The notes: a model not told the origin generated them from the sequence alone. 64,000 nucleotides of DNA from Marinococcus halophilus (GCF_002265875.1 NZ_NPFA01000002.1:290647-354646); one strand, 5' to 3'. Numbered from the stretch's first letter, positions 20,847 to 30,574 are shown. A program made the numbers and translations.

Positions 20847-20895
20847 AAGCTGTTTTAAAGTTGGGAGAGCTGTTGCTGACTTTGAAACAGCTTTT
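20847..20895 (+). terminator. Terminator after rbfA
   Basis: A 15-bp stem (20847-20861 with 20879-20893, one wobble) encloses a 17-base loop and ends in CTTTTCC. Marks the end of the rimP-rbfA operon. Confidence 0.75.
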
Positions 20896-20939
20896 CCTAT
20901 GTACATGAATTCTGTAATGGAAGTGAGCGAAACGGCCCT

Positions 20940-21842
20940 ATGATTGATGGAATCATTCCTTTGTGGAAAGAAGCAGGTGTTACGTCCCATGATTGTGTAG
21001 CGCGGGCGCGCCGGCTGCTGAAAACAAAAAAAGTTGGTCATTCCGGCACGCTTGATCCATCCGTGACCGGAGTGCTTCCGCTTTGTATCGGAAAAGCCAC
21101 TAAAGCGGTGGATTACCTGCACGAAGCTCCAAAGGCATACGAAGGGGTTATCACTCTCGGAAGAGCGACAACCACTGAAGACGCCGACGGGGAGACGGTG
21201 GAAGCCCTCGCTGTAGAGACGGCACCGGCAAAGCAGCGCATTGAGGAGGCGCTCCAAGCTTTAAGTGGTTCGGTAACCCAAGTGCCTCCGATGTTTTCAG
21301 CTGTTAAAGTCCGGGGGCGCAAGCTGTATGAATATGCCCGTGAAGGCATAGAGGTCGAGCGTCCAGTCCGGGAGGCCTGCATTTACGACTTTCGGCTGCT
21401 TGAAATGGACGACGCTCCGCGGGGCGGGGAATTTTCCTTTAAAATTCGGGTGAGCTGCAGTAAAGGAACCTACGTGCGCACGCTTGCTGTCGATGCTGGA
21501 AAGAAGCTCGGGTACCCGGCACATCTGCAGCAGCTCATCCGCACGGCGTCCGGTGGATTCGAACCGGAACACACTTCCACATGGGAAGAGCTTGAAGCCC
21601 TGGTGGCCGCTGGCCGTCCTGAAAAAGCCGTGTATCCGGTAGACTGGGCAGTGGCTCACCTTCCGGCCATTACAGTGTCGGAGGAGACGGCGGAGCAGAT
21701 CAGTCACGGACGGGTGCTTCCGGCAGCTTGGTTTTCTGAGCAGACGATGGCGGTAAAGGCAGAGAGCGGGAAACCGCTTGCTGTCTATACGGCGCATCCG
21801 GCTAAGCCCGGCATTTTCAAACCTAAAACAATGCTTCTTTAA
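20940..21842 (+). CDS. truB: tRNA pseudouridine-55 synthase
   Basis: 300 residues. TruB makes pseudouridine 55 in the T loop of all tRNAs. The catalytic aspartate lies in HSGTLDPSVTGVLPLCIG. KAYEGVITLG and VPPMFSAVKVRGRKLYEYAR are family blocks. The remaining 80 residues form the PUA-like C-terminal domain. GGAAGTGAG lies 12 bases before the ATG. It is 35 bases before ribF and the two are probably co-transcribed. Confidence 0.97.
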   Translation: MIDGIIPLWKEAGVTSHDCVARARRLLKTKKVGHSGTLDPSVTGVLPLCIGKATKAVDYLHEAPKAYEGVITLGRATTTEDADGETVEALAVETAPAKQRIEEALQALSGSVTQVPPMFSAVKVRGRKLYEYAREGIEVERPVREACIYDFRLLEMDDAPRGGEFSFKIRVSCSKGTYVRTLAVDAGKKLGYPAHLQQLIRTASGGFEPEHTSTWEELEALVAAGRPEKAVYPVDWAVAHLPAITVSEETAEQISHGRVLPAAWFSEQTMAVKAESGKPLAVYTAHPAKPGIFKPKTMLL

Positions 21843-21877
21843 AAGCGTGAATGAAAGAATATCGGCAGGTGAAAATA

Positions 21878-22834
21878 ATGGAAGTTCATCATCTTATACA
21901 TCCACATACGTTAACCCCGTCACTTTCAAAGGCTAAAGTGATGGCGATGGGCTACTTTGACGGAGTGCACCGGGGTCACAAAGAAGTGATTGAGAAGGCC
22001 CGTCAGGCAGCAGAAGACAGGGGACTGCCGCTCACTGTAATGACCTTCCACCCGCACCCGAAAGTGGTACTGTCCAAGCAGTCAGAGGAAGATATGTTTT
22101 ATTTAACCCCATTGGCGGAAAAGCAGCATATTCTTGAATCACTTGGAGTGGAGGAGCTGTACATTGTGCGGTTTGACCAGGAATTTGCCTCTCTCGACCC
22201 TCAGGCTTTTGTTGATGCTTATATTATTGATCTCGGTGTAAAGCACGCAGTGGCCGGATTTGATTTTTCTTACGGTAAATTCGGGCGCGGCAATATGGAG
22301 ACGCTCCCGTACCATTCGAGGGATGCTTTTACGTTTTCCACGGTATCTCCTTACACCGAAGAGGGAGAGAAGATAAGCTCCACCTGGATCCGCGAGGCTG
22401 TGGAACAGGGAGAAATGGTCAAAGCCGCCCGCCTGCTCGGGCGCTGGTATACGTTTGAAGGCACCGTGGTTGAGGGCGAGAAGCGCGGCCGGACAATCGG
22501 ATTTCCGACAGCTAACATTCAGGCCGACGAGCCGTACCTGCTGCCAAATGACGGCGTGTATGCTGTACGTGCGCTTATCGACGGTGCATGGCACCGGGGG
22601 ATGAGCAACATCGGCTATAAGCCGACGTTTCACGACGAACGGGACGGCCCGCCGGAAATTGAAGTCCACCTGTTTGATTTCGATGGAGATATTTACGGAA
22701 AAGCGGTCCGGGTTGAATGGCGGGAGCGGCTTCGCGGTGAAGTGAAATTTCCTTCCCTCGATGCGCTGGTCTCCCAGCTGCATGAAGACAAACGCGCAGC
22801 CGAGCAGGTACTTCAGCAGGAAATCAGGGATTAA
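21878..22834 (+). CDS. ribF: Bifunctional riboflavin kinase / FAD synthetase
   Basis: 318 residues. The start is the ATG at 21878, 7 bases after AGGTGA; an ATG at 21851 in the same frame adds nine unconserved residues. The N-terminal adenylyltransferase domain has GYFDGVHRGHKEV and MTFHPHPKVVL. The C-terminal kinase domain has GRTIGFPTANI and MSNIGYKPTF. It converts riboflavin to FMN and FAD. The B. subtilis equivalent is called ribC. No FMN riboswitch is present upstream. Confidence 0.96.
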   Translation: MEVHHLIHPHTLTPSLSKAKVMAMGYFDGVHRGHKEVIEKARQAAEDRGLPLTVMTFHPHPKVVLSKQSEEDMFYLTPLAEKQHILESLGVEELYIVRFDQEFASLDPQAFVDAYIIDLGVKHAVAGFDFSYGKFGRGNMETLPYHSRDAFTFSTVSPYTEEGEKISSTWIREAVEQGEMVKAARLLGRWYTFEGTVVEGEKRGRTIGFPTANIQADEPYLLPNDGVYAVRALIDGAWHRGMSNIGYKPTFHDERDGPPEIEVHLFDFDGDIYGKAVRVEWRERLRGEVKFPSLDALVSQLHEDKRAAEQVLQQEIRD

Positions 22835-22847
22835 CACCTGTTTTCCC

Positions 22848-22876
22848 TTGCGTTTTTTCTGCTCAAAAGGTAAGAT
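22848..22876 (+). promoter_or_regulatory. Sigma-A promoter for rpsO
   Basis: TTGCGT (22848-22853), 17-base spacer, TAAGAT (22871-22876), starting 14 bases after the ribF stop. Confidence 0.55.
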
Positions 22877-22970
22877 GGTTGATGTATGGAAACTACTTCT
22901 TGGCTTGCACGCGCCTCCTGCGGCTTGCGAGGAAATGGTTGAAACAAAAAAACAAAAGGAGGTCGACTGA
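22877..22970 (+). promoter_or_regulatory. rpsO leader
   Basis: Roughly 85 bases between the promoter and rpsO contain a GC-rich folded segment (CCTC and GAGG arms around CTGCGGCTTGC at 22915-22933) before AAAGGAGGTCGACTGA. S15 is known to bind and repress its own leader in several bacteria, including Geobacillus; that role is inferred here. Confidence 0.35.
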
Positions 22971-23240
22971 ATGGCTTTAACACCAGAGCGTAAATCAGAG
23001 TTGATCGAAGAGTACAAAACACATGAAGGCGACACCGGTTCCCCGGAAGTGCAGATCGCTATTTTGACGGAGCAGATTGTTTCGTTGAACGAACACCTGC
23101 GTGAGCATAAAAAGGACCACCATTCCCGCCGCGGGCTTTTAAAAATGGTTGGTAAACGCCGTAACCTGTTAACGTACGTTCGTAACCAGGACATCACGCG
23201 TTACCGCGACATCATTAATAAACTCGGCTTGCGCCGTTAA
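22971..23240 (+). CDS. rpsO: 30S ribosomal protein S15
   Basis: 89 residues, the universal bacterial length. S15 binds 16S rRNA helix 22 early in platform assembly. The signature [19 protein letters not shown] and the N-terminal [19 protein letters not shown] are clear. AAAGGAGG precedes the ATG. The rpsO-pnp order is widely conserved. Confidence 0.98.
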   Translation: MALTPERKSELIEEYKTHEGDTGSPEVQIAILTEQIVSLNEHLREHKKDHHSRRGLLKMVGKRRNLLTYVRNQDITRYRDIINKLGLRR

Positions 23241-23251
23241 GAAGTACTGGG

Positions 23252-23277
23252 AAGCGGGAGGTATCTCCCGCTTTTTC
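23252..23277 (+). terminator. Terminator after rpsO
   Basis: AAGCGGGAG pairs perfectly with CTCCCGCTT around GTAT, followed by TTTCTCTT. Confidence 0.85.
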
Positions 23278-23332
23278 TCTTACCTAAAAATAACCATGTG
23301 CATAACGTATGCGGCTGGGCGGTATGAAATGA

Positions 23333-23406
23333 TCCCTTACGCACATCGCACAAGCTTAACGCGTAAGCAGTGCGGCTTCCGCGTTAAGCTTGTGCGCACG
23401 AAAGGG
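23333..23406 (+). repeat. Long perfect inverted repeat in the pnp leader
   Basis: A 17-bp arm (23347-23363) is exactly complementary to 23380-23396 with a 16-base loop. An outer CCCTT/AAGGG pairing (23334-23338 with 23402-23406) extends the structure. The left arm can also fold on itself as GCTTA-ACGCG-TAAGC (23354-23368), giving two exclusive structures. It lies about 100 bases before the pnp start. In E. coli a double-stranded pnp leader is cut by RNase III and lets PNPase control its own mRNA; the arrangement here looks similar in form. Confidence 0.75.
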
Positions 23407-23498
23407 TTTCCTGCTAGTCGGGAGTACCGGCGGAATGGAACATTTATACCCGGAAATGCAGACGTATACGTGAAAAAACGTATAGGAGGTCCTGAAAT

Positions 23499-25601
23499 TT
23501 GGAACAAGAAAAGAAAACCTACTCAATTGAATGGGCGGGGCAGACGCTGACCGTCGAAACAGGACACATTGCGAAACAGGCGAACGGAGCGGTGATGATC
23601 CGCTACGGAGATACGGTGGTCCTCTCCACCGTAACGGCTTCAAAAGAACCGAAGGATCTTCCATTCTTCCCGCTCACGGTGAATTACGAAGAGCGGCTGT
23701 ATGCGGCAGGGAAAATTCCCGGCGGTTTTATTAAACGTGAAGGACGCCCGAGCGAAACAGCAGTTTTAACAAGCCGCCTGATTGACCGGCCAATCCGTCC
23801 GCTTTTTCCGGACGGGTTCCGTAACGACGTGCAGGTAATCAATATGGTGATGAGCGTGGATCAGTCCGCGTCACCGGAAATTGCTGCCATGGTCGGTTCA
23901 TCGCTCGCTCTCTCCCTGTCGGATATTCCATTTTACGGCCCGGTTTCGGGTGCGATCATCGGACGGGTCGACGGTGAATTTGTCGTCAACCCTTCAGAAT
24001 CCGAAGCGGCCAGAAGCGATATTGAACTGACGGTTGCCGGCACCAAAGACGCCATCAACATGGTGGAAGCCGGAGCAGACGAAGTACCGGAAGAGACGAT
24101 GCTTGAAGGCATCATGTTCGGACACGAAGAAATCAAGCGCCTGGTGGAGTTCCAGGAAGGCATTATCCGTGAGCTCGGCCAGGAGAAAATGGAAGTGCAG
24201 CTCTCCCAGACGGATAAAGACCTGGAAGAAACCATCCGCAGCCAGTTCCAGGACGCTGTGAAAGAAGCAGTGATGGTTAAAGATAAAAAAGAGCGCGACG
24301 TGGCCATCCAGGAGCTGAAAACGCAGATCTCCGAGCCATATGAAGATGAAGAGCAGCAAAGCGAAGTAAAAGATATTTTTGAAAAGCTTGTTAAAGCAGA
24401 ATTCCGCCGCCTGATCACCGAAGAGCATATCCGCCCGGACGGACGCGGCCCGGACGACATTCGTCAGCTGACTTCCGAGGTGGACATTCTGCCGCGTACG
24501 CACGGCTCTGGCTTGTTTACCCGCGGCCAGACGCAGGCGCTCAGCATCTGCACGCTCGGAGCACTTGGAGAAGTGCAGATCATTGACGGTCTCGGCACGG
24601 AAACGTCGAAGCGGTTTTTACATCATTATAACTTCCCGAACTTCAGTGTCGGGGAAACCGGCCCCATCCGCGGGCCGGGCCGGCGGGAAATCGGACACGG
24701 CGCTCTCGGGGAGCGTGCCCTTGAAAAAGTGGTTCCTTCCGAGGAGGAGTTCCCGTACACAATCCGCCTGGTATCCGAAGTGCTTGAATCCAACGGTTCC
24801 ACGTCCCAGGCGAGCATTTGCGCGAGCACGCTTGCCATGATGGACGCCGGTGTGCCAATTAAATCGCCGGTTGCCGGTATTGCGATGGGCCTTGTGAAAG
24901 AAGGCGACGACCTGGCTGTGCTGACCGATATCCAGGGCATGGAAGACGCCCTTGGTGACATGGACTTTAAAGTAGCCGGCACGGCGGACGGCGTAACGGC
25001 GCTGCAGATGGATATTAAACTGGCGGGTATCGACCGCGAAGTGCTTGAATTTGCTCTCAAACGAGCGAAGGTTGCCCGCATGAAAGTACTCGAAAACATG
25101 CTCGCTACCATCAGCGAAACGCGCGGTGAGCTGTCCCCGTATGCTCCAAAAATTATGTCCATGCACATTAAGCCGGAGAAAATCCGGGACGTAATTGGCC
25201 CGAGCGGAAAAACGATCAACCAGATTATTGAAGACACCGGCGTGAAAATTGACATCGAGCAGGACGGTACCGTCTTTATTTCCTCCACCGAGCAGGATAA
25301 AAACGAGGAAGCGAAAAAAATCATTGAAGATTTAATTCGTGAAGTGGAGCCGGGCGAGACGTATTTAGGAAAAGTCAAACGCGTCGAGAAGTTTGGTGCT
25401 TTTGTGGAGCTGTTTAAAGGCAAAGAAGGTCTTGTCCACATTTCCCAGCTGAACCACGAGCGCGTCAATAAGGTGGAAGACGTGGTTTCCATCGGAGATG
25501 AAGTCATGGTAAAAGTAACAGAAATAGACAATCAGGGACGGATTAACCTATCAAGAAAAGCGCTGCTTGCGAAGGAAAGCTCCGACACACCTTCCCAGTA
25601 A
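23499..25601 (+). CDS. pnp: Polynucleotide phosphorylase
   Basis: 700 residues, the usual length. PNPase degrades RNA 3' to 5' using phosphate and can also add tails. Two RNase PH-like domains flank an all-helical domain. The second one carries the [15 protein letters not shown] and [13 protein letters not shown] motifs. A KH domain near 560-615 ([21 protein letters not shown], core quoted) and an S1 domain near 625-690 ([21 protein letters not shown], core quoted) close the protein. TTG start at 23499, 9 bases after AGGAGG. Confidence 0.98.
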   Translation: MEQEKKTYSIEWAGQTLTVETGHIAKQANGAVMIRYGDTVVLSTVTASKEPKDLPFFPLTVNYEERLYAAGKIPGGFIKREGRPSETAVLTSRLIDRPIRPLFPDGFRNDVQVINMVMSVDQSASPEIAAMVGSSLALSLSDIPFYGPVSGAIIGRVDGEFVVNPSESEAARSDIELTVAGTKDAINMVEAGADEVPEETMLEGIMFGHEEIKRLVEFQEGIIRELGQEKMEVQLSQTDKDLEETIRSQFQDAVKEAVMVKDKKERDVAIQELKTQISEPYEDEEQQSEVKDIFEKLVKAEFRRLITEEHIRPDGRGPDDIRQLTSEVDILPRTHGSGLFTRGQTQALSICTLGALGEVQIIDGLGTETSKRFLHHYNFPNFSVGETGPIRGPGRREIGHGALGERALEKVVPSEEEFPYTIRLVSEVLESNGSTSQASICASTLAMMDAGVPIKSPVAGIAMGLVKEGDDLAVLTDIQGMEDALGDMDFKVAGTADGVTALQMDIKLAGIDREVLEFALKRAKVARMKVLENMLATISETRGELSPYAPKIMSMHIKPEKIRDVIGPSGKTINQIIEDTGVKIDIEQDGTVFISSTEQDKNEEAKKIIEDLIREVEPGETYLGKVKRVEKFGAFVELFKGKEGLVHISQLNHERVNKVEDVVSIGDEVMVKVTEIDNQGRINLSRKALLAKESSDTPSQ

Positions 25602-25620
25602 GGCGCCTATAGATCAGCAG

Positions 25621-25648
25621 GGACTTGGATTTCCAGGTCCTTTTTTTT
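25621..25648 (+). terminator. Terminator after pnp
   Basis: GGACTTGG pairs with CCAGGTCC around ATTT and is followed by eight T. Confidence 0.92.
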
Positions 25649-25686
25649 ATAAATATAAAGAGAGTAAAAAAAGGGAGGGCCAACAG

Positions 25687-26964
25687 ATGGTGGAAACAAA
25701 ACATTTTCTGAATGGAACACGGCTGGTTTCGGAACAGATCCCGCACGTGCGCTCGGTGTCGATTGGCCTGTGGATAGATGCAGGCTCCAGGCAGGAGCGG
25801 GAAGAAGAAAACGGGATGGCACACTTTATCGAACATATGCTGTTTAAAGGTACATCCGGACGGAGTGCGGCAGACATTGCCGGCTATTTTGACCGGATTG
25901 GCGGAGAAATGGAAGCCTTTACGGCAAAGGATACCACCTGCCTGCAGGCGACCGTGCTTGATGAGCATGCGGAGCAGACCGCCGGGGTGTTTGCCGATAT
26001 GTTCTTTCACTCGCGCTTTGACCCAGAGGACGTGGAGAAGGAGCGGAACGTGATTTTAGAAGAAATCAGCATGGTGGAGGACACGCCCGACGACATTATT
26101 CACGATATGCTGTGGAAAGCTTCCTACGGGAGCCATCCGCTTGCACGCCCAATTCTCGGAACAAAGCCCGTGCTGAACGAAGTGACCCGGGAGCGGTTGC
26201 TCGATTTTTTTCATACCCATTATACGCCCGAACGAGTTGTGATTTCGGTTGCCGGCAATGTGAGCAGGGAGCTGCTTGCCTGCATCGAACGTTTATTTGC
26301 CGGATGGGGACACGGGCGCCGGGCGGAAAGCCGGAAGGAAAACGCTGTATTTGTCCCGGGAAAAGAAGTAAAGAACAGGGAAACCGAACAGGCTCATCTG
26401 TGCCTGGGATTTCCGGGCGTTTCCCGTTTTCATGACCAGTATTTTGCGGAAGTGCTGTGGAATAACCTGCTCGGCGGTTCGATGAGCAGCCGGCTGTTTC
26501 AGGAAGTCCGGGAGGACCGGGGACTCGCCTATTCTATTTTTTCTTCATTTGAAGCCTTTGAGCATACCGGCTTTCATACGATTTACAGCGCGGCGGCCCC
26601 GGAGCGCGTAGAAGAGCTGCTCGGAACGATCGAAGGGCTGTTTGAGCGTTTATCCGCTGGAAATATCAAAGAAGTGGAGATTGAGAACCACCGGTCGCAG
26701 CTGAAATCCGCTTTTGTACTGGGACTGGAGTCGTCGGCAGCCCGTATGGCCCGCAACGCCCGGAACGAAATGCTGTTCGGCCGGCATCCGGGAATTGATG
26801 AAACACTGGACAGGCTTGAAAGTGTACAGCTCGGACATGTCGAGGAGCGGGGGCGGGCGATGATGCAGACGCCGCCGAGTGCCTCGCTGATCCAGCCGGA
26901 TGGCCGTCTGCCCGGGCTATTAAAGAAAAACAGCTCTAATTTCAGCGTGAGCAGCGGAGAATAA
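25687..26964 (+). CDS. mlpA: M16-family zinc peptidase, MlpA/YmxG
   Basis: 425 residues from the ATG at 25687, 8 bases after GGGAGG; the open frame extends upstream through the terminator and is not used. The inverted zinc motif HFIEHMLFKG (HxxEH) is near residue 50, with the distal glutamate in ERNVILEEISM near 125. The second half is the inactive M16 domain. B. subtilis MlpA/YmxG lies in the same place and is reported to affect extracellular protease expression. The polysaccharide deacetylase gene ylxY that separates it from pnp in B. subtilis is absent. Confidence 0.92.
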   Translation: MVETKHFLNGTRLVSEQIPHVRSVSIGLWIDAGSRQEREEENGMAHFIEHMLFKGTSGRSAADIAGYFDRIGGEMEAFTAKDTTCLQATVLDEHAEQTAGVFADMFFHSRFDPEDVEKERNVILEEISMVEDTPDDIIHDMLWKASYGSHPLARPILGTKPVLNEVTRERLLDFFHTHYTPERVVISVAGNVSRELLACIERLFAGWGHGRRAESRKENAVFVPGKEVKNRETEQAHLCLGFPGVSRFHDQYFAEVLWNNLLGGSMSSRLFQEVREDRGLAYSIFSSFEAFEHTGFHTIYSAAAPERVEELLGTIEGLFERLSAGNIKEVEIENHRSQLKSAFVLGLESSAARMARNARNEMLFGRHPGIDETLDRLESVQLGHVEERGRAMMQTPPSASLIQPDGRLPGLLKKNSSNFSVSSGE

Positions 26965-26977
26965 GCCAGAATTGCCC

Positions 26978-27005
26978 TTTTCAGCACTGACAAGTGTGGT
27001 AAAAT
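26978..27005 (+). promoter_or_regulatory. Probable promoter for asd-dapG-dapA
   Basis: TTTTCA (26978-26983), 16-base spacer with TG before the minus-10 box, then TAAAAT (27000-27005). Confidence 0.45.
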
Positions 27006-27062
27006 AAAGCAAAGTTTGTTTTAATAAATGTGAAATGGATGAATCAGAAAGGGAGAATGAAC

Positions 27063-28109
27063 ATGTCTAACGAAACATATACTGTAGCGGTCGTAGGCGC
27101 AACCGGCGCCGTGGGCCAGCAGATGCTGAAAACTTTAGAAGATAAAAATTTCCCCGTTGGAGAGCTGAAGCTGCTTTCTTCAAGCCGCTCCGCCGGGAAA
27201 AAAATGACGTTCAAAGGCCAGGAATACACGCTTGAAGAAGCAACCCCTGAATCGTTTGACGGCGTACAGATCGCCCTGTTCTCCGCCGGCGGTTCCGTAT
27301 CGAAAGCACTGGCTCCCGAAGCGGTCAGGCGTGGGGCGATTGTCGTGGATAACACGAGCGCGTACCGCATGGACCCGGACACCCCGCTTGTGGTTCCGGA
27401 AGTGAATGAAGAAGACCTCCACAACCATAACGGCATTATCGCCAACCCGAACTGCTCGACCATTCAAATGGCCGTAGCGCTTGAGCCGATCCGGCAGAAA
27501 TACGGCCTGAAAAAAGTGGTCGTTTCCACGTATCAGGCTGTATCCGGCGCGGGGCTGGAAGCGGTCGATGAAATGAACACCCAGTCGACGGCGGTACTGA
27601 ACGGCGAGGAGGCAGAAGCAAACCTTATGCCCGTCAGCGGCGATAAAAAGCACTACCAGATCGCTTTTAACGCGATCCCGCAGATCGACAAATTCCAGGA
27701 CAACGGCTACACGTTTGAAGAAATGAAAATGATCAATGAAACGAAAAAAATTCTTCATATGGACGAGCTCCCGGTAGCAGCAACGTGTGTGCGCCTTCCG
27801 GTTGCCACGGGCCACTCGGAGTCGGTGTATATTGAGACCGAAACAGGGAATCCGGATGTAAAAGAACTGCAGCAGACGCTCTCCGAAGGCGAGGGCATTA
27901 CCCTTCAGGACGATCCGGCCAACCAGGTGTACCCGATGGCTGTGAACAGCGTCGGTCTGCCGGATGTATTTGTCGGCCGTATCCGCCGCGATCTTGACCG
28001 GGAAAACGCCTACCACTTCTGGGTCGTTTCGGATAACCTTTTAAAAGGTGCTGCCTATAACTCGGTACAGATTGCTGAAAGCCTGATCCGCCTTAATTTA
28101 ATCAAATAA
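27063..28109 (+). CDS. asd: Aspartate-semialdehyde dehydrogenase
   Basis: 348 residues from ATG 27063, 8 bases after AAAGGGAG; an ATG two codons earlier is too close to that site. Asd reduces aspartyl phosphate to the semialdehyde for lysine, diaminopimelate, threonine and methionine. [16 protein letters not shown] binds [14 protein letters not shown] carries the catalytic cysteine. [17 protein letters not shown] has the catalytic histidine. In B. subtilis the dipicolinate synthase genes spoVFA and spoVFB precede asd; here they do not. Confidence 0.97.
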   Translation: MSNETYTVAVVGATGAVGQQMLKTLEDKNFPVGELKLLSSSRSAGKKMTFKGQEYTLEEATPESFDGVQIALFSAGGSVSKALAPEAVRRGAIVVDNTSAYRMDPDTPLVVPEVNEEDLHNHNGIIANPNCSTIQMAVALEPIRQKYGLKKVVVSTYQAVSGAGLEAVDEMNTQSTAVLNGEEAEANLMPVSGDKKHYQIAFNAIPQIDKFQDNGYTFEEMKMINETKKILHMDELPVAATCVRLPVATGHSESVYIETETGNPDVKELQQTLSEGEGITLQDDPANQVYPMAVNSVGLPDVFVGRIRRDLDRENAYHFWVVSDNLLKGAAYNSVQIAESLIRLNLIK

Positions 28110-28129
28110 CCTGAGAGGGAGCCGGACTG

Positions 28130-29374
28130 ATGAATATTATTGTTCAGAAATTTGGCGGTACGTCTGTAAAAACGAAGGAACTGCGGGAGCAGGCCGCCGG
28201 CCATGTTGAAGATGCAGTGCGTGAAGGCTATAAGGTGGTGGTGGTCGTTTCTGCCATGGGCCGGAGCGGAGACCCTTACGCTACTGATACCCTTCTCGGC
28301 CTGATCGATGAAAGTGCGCCGGGAGAAGGAAGAGCCGAGCGCGACCTGCTTGTGTCGTGCGGTGAAACCATCTCGGCCGTAGTATTTACAGAGCTTCTGC
28401 GTTCGAAGCAGCTCACAGCTGCTGCTTTAAATGGGGCCCAGGCCGGGTTTATTACCGACAGCAACCACGGCAATGCCAAAATTATCGACATGCGCACAGA
28501 AAAAGTTGAAGAACTGCTTACCACTCATGACGTTGTCGTCGTAACCGGCTTTCAGGGCGTCAGCGAGGATGGAATGATCACAACGCTCGGCCGCGGAGGC
28601 AGCGATACGTCAGCGACAGCGCTCGGTACAGCCTTAAAGGCCGAGTGGGTGGACATTTTTACCGATGTCGAAGGCATGATGACGGCGGACCCCCGTGTCG
28701 TGGAAGATGCGAGGCTGCTCTCCACCGTCACCTATCAGGAAATCTGCAACATGGCGTACCAGGGGGCTAAAGTTATTCACCCCCGTGCGGTTGAAATTGC
28801 CATGCAGGGTAAAGTGCCGATCCGTATCCGGTCGACGTCGACCAAAGAGCCGGGCACGCTGATTACGTCCATGCTCGGGGGTGCGCCGGGCCGGGAGGTG
28901 GCTGAACGCCTGATTACCGGCATCGCCCACATCCCGTCGCTTACCCAGATCAGCGTTTGGGCGGACCCGGAGCAGTCAGAAGATATGCATGCCCGCGTTT
29001 TTCAGCGGATGGAAAGCCTTGGCCTGAGCGTAGATTTTATTAACATTGGACTGGAAAGTGCTGTATTCACCGTACCCGACCCGCATGCGAAAGCTGCGGT
29101 CAGCGCTCTTGAAGAAGACGGCTGGAGCATCTCCGCGGTGCCTCACTGTGCAAAAGTCAGTGTTGTCGGCGCTGGCATGACCGGTGTGCCTGGAGTGGCT
29201 TCCAAAATTGTTACTGCACTCTCAAAGGCCGGGGTGCCGATTTTACAGTCGGCGGATTCGCATACGACCATCTGGGCGCTTGTCCGCGAAAAAGATACGG
29301 ATAAAGCAGTATCTGCCCTGCACCGTGTATTTGAGCTCGGACGTGCTGGTATACGTCCCCCATCTGTTTCCTAG
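28130..29374 (+). CDS. dapG: Aspartate kinase I (DapG type)
   Basis: 414 residues, slightly longer than DapG of B. subtilis. It phosphorylates aspartate to open the pathway served by Asd. The kinase domain begins IVQKFGGTSVKTKELRE and contains TLGRGGSDTSATALG. Two ACT regulatory domains fill the last 140 residues, as expected for the diaminopimelate-inhibited isozyme. The position between asd and dapA identifies which isozyme it is. GAGAGGGAG precedes the ATG. Confidence 0.95.
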   Translation: MNIIVQKFGGTSVKTKELREQAAGHVEDAVREGYKVVVVVSAMGRSGDPYATDTLLGLIDESAPGEGRAERDLLVSCGETISAVVFTELLRSKQLTAAALNGAQAGFITDSNHGNAKIIDMRTEKVEELLTTHDVVVVTGFQGVSEDGMITTLGRGGSDTSATALGTALKAEWVDIFTDVEGMMTADPRVVEDARLLSTVTYQEICNMAYQGAKVIHPRAVEIAMQGKVPIRIRSTSTKEPGTLITSMLGGAPGREVAERLITGIAHIPSLTQISVWADPEQSEDMHARVFQRMESLGLSVDFINIGLESAVFTVPDPHAKAAVSALEEDGWSISAVPHCAKVSVVGAGMTGVPGVASKIVTALSKAGVPILQSADSHTTIWALVREKDTDKAVSALHRVFELGRAGIRPPSVS

Positions 29375-29438
29375 TAAGCTGCAGAGAAGTATTACGAGCC
29401 GCATCGATTCCCTGCAGATGAGAGAAAGGAGCCGACTT

Positions 29439-30311
29439 ATGGCTTTTGGACAGTTACTCACAGCAATGGTTACACCTTTTCATGAAAATGGCGACATTCA
29501 CTGGGACCAAGTCGAGCAGCTCACGGAGCATTTGATAGCCACAAAAAGCGACGGCGTTGTAGTGGCCGGCACGACCGGAGAATCACCGACGCTCAGCAGC
29601 GAAGAGAAGCTGCAGCTGTTCCGCCGGGTGAAAGATATTGCCGGGAGCCGGCTGGATGTGATTGGCGGCGTCGGTACGAACAATACGGCGTATTCAGCTG
29701 ACCTTGCGAACGAAGCAACTAAAGTCGGCCTTGACGGCTTAATGGCGGTGACGCCTTATTACAACAAGCCGAACCAGGAAGGCATGTACCAGCATTTTCA
29801 GCGGATCGCCGCCGCCACAACGCTTCCGCTGATGATTTATAACATTCCGGGGCGCTGCATCGTCAATCTGCTGCCGGAAACGCTGCTCCGGCTCGCGGAA
29901 ATTTCCAACATTACGTCGGTGAAGGAAGCGTGTGGGAACCTTGATCAGATTTCGCACTTTCTCTCTTCGGCACCGAAGGATTTCCAGCTCTTCAGCGGCG
30001 ATGACTCGCTCACGCTCCCGACGCTTTCGGTCGGTGGTGACGGCGTGGTCTCTGTGGCGGCCCATATTGCCGGCGAGGATCTGCAGCAGATGATGACCGA
30101 TTTCTTTTCCGGACACGTGCAGCGGGCAGCAGAGGCGCACCGGACGCTCCTTCCGAAGATGCGGGCCTGTTTTATGGCTCCGAATCCGTCTCCGGTGAAG
30201 GCAATGCTTGAACAGATGGGCATTACCGGGCGCTATACCCGCCTGCCGCTCGTGCCGCTGACGGATGCCGAAATCCGGCAGCTCGAACAGTGGTTCACTG
30301 CCGCATCTTAA
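29439..30311 (+). CDS. dapA: 4-hydroxy-tetrahydrodipicolinate synthase
   Basis: 290 residues, identical in length to B. subtilis DapA. The start is fixed by AGAAAGGAG 8 bases before ATG 29439, although the frame is open back into dapG. DapA condenses pyruvate with aspartate semialdehyde. The Schiff-base lysine is in ITSVKEACGN. AGTTGESPTLSSEEK and YYNKPNQEGMYQHF hold the active-site Thr and Tyr. It completes a three-gene lysine/diaminopimelate unit. Confidence 0.97.
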   Translation: MAFGQLLTAMVTPFHENGDIHWDQVEQLTEHLIATKSDGVVVAGTTGESPTLSSEEKLQLFRRVKDIAGSRLDVIGGVGTNNTAYSADLANEATKVGLDGLMAVTPYYNKPNQEGMYQHFQRIAAATTLPLMIYNIPGRCIVNLLPETLLRLAEISNITSVKEACGNLDQISHFLSSAPKDFQLFSGDDSLTLPTLSVGGDGVVSVAAHIAGEDLQQMMTDFFSGHVQRAAEAHRTLLPKMRACFMAPNPSPVKAMLEQMGITGRYTRLPLVPLTDAEIRQLEQWFTAAS

Positions 30312-30324
30312 TGATTTTCTAACA

Positions 30325-30362
30325 GGACACCGACAGCCCGGCTGCCGGTGTCCAATTTTTTT
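30325..30362 (+). terminator. Terminator after dapA
   Basis: GGACACCG pairs with CGGTGTCC, with an inner CAGC/GCTG stem, followed by AA and seven T. Confidence 0.92.
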
Positions 30363-30433
30363 ACAAATACAAGCATGAACCAGAAAACCCCTGGCCCAAA
30401 GCCGCGAGAAATGCCTGAGCCCAATAGTTTCCC

Positions 30434-30463
30434 TTGTATTTCAAAAACCGCCTGGGTTATACT
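30434..30463 (+). promoter_or_regulatory. Sigma-A promoter for the RNase J gene
   Basis: TTGTAT (30434-30439), 18-base spacer, TATACT (30458-30463). Leaves a leader of about 105 bases before the gene. Confidence 0.65.
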
Positions 30464-30494
30464 GATTACAAGTGATTTGTGCGGAAACCATTCA

Positions 30495-30522
30495 CCCAAA
30501 GGGAAAAATGTTTCTTTTTGGG
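30495..30522 (+). promoter_or_regulatory. Leader hairpin of the RNase J gene
   Basis: CCCAAAGGGAAA pairs along all 12 bases (two wobbles) with TTTCTTTTTGGG around the loop AATG. The U-rich right arm is not followed by a U tail, so this is a leader stem rather than a clear terminator. Confidence 0.45.
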
Positions 30523-30574
30523 GCCGTAAATCGACGTCAGCAATAATTCATTTTAATTTAGGAGGAAATATACT

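Noticed and set aside
21843..21877. FMN riboswitch before ribF
   Set aside because: Only 35 bases separate truB and ribF and no RFN element is present.
23296..23550. 84-codon + strand ORF in the pnp leader
   Set aside because: It runs through the inverted repeat into pnp in another frame and has no binding site or recognisable product.
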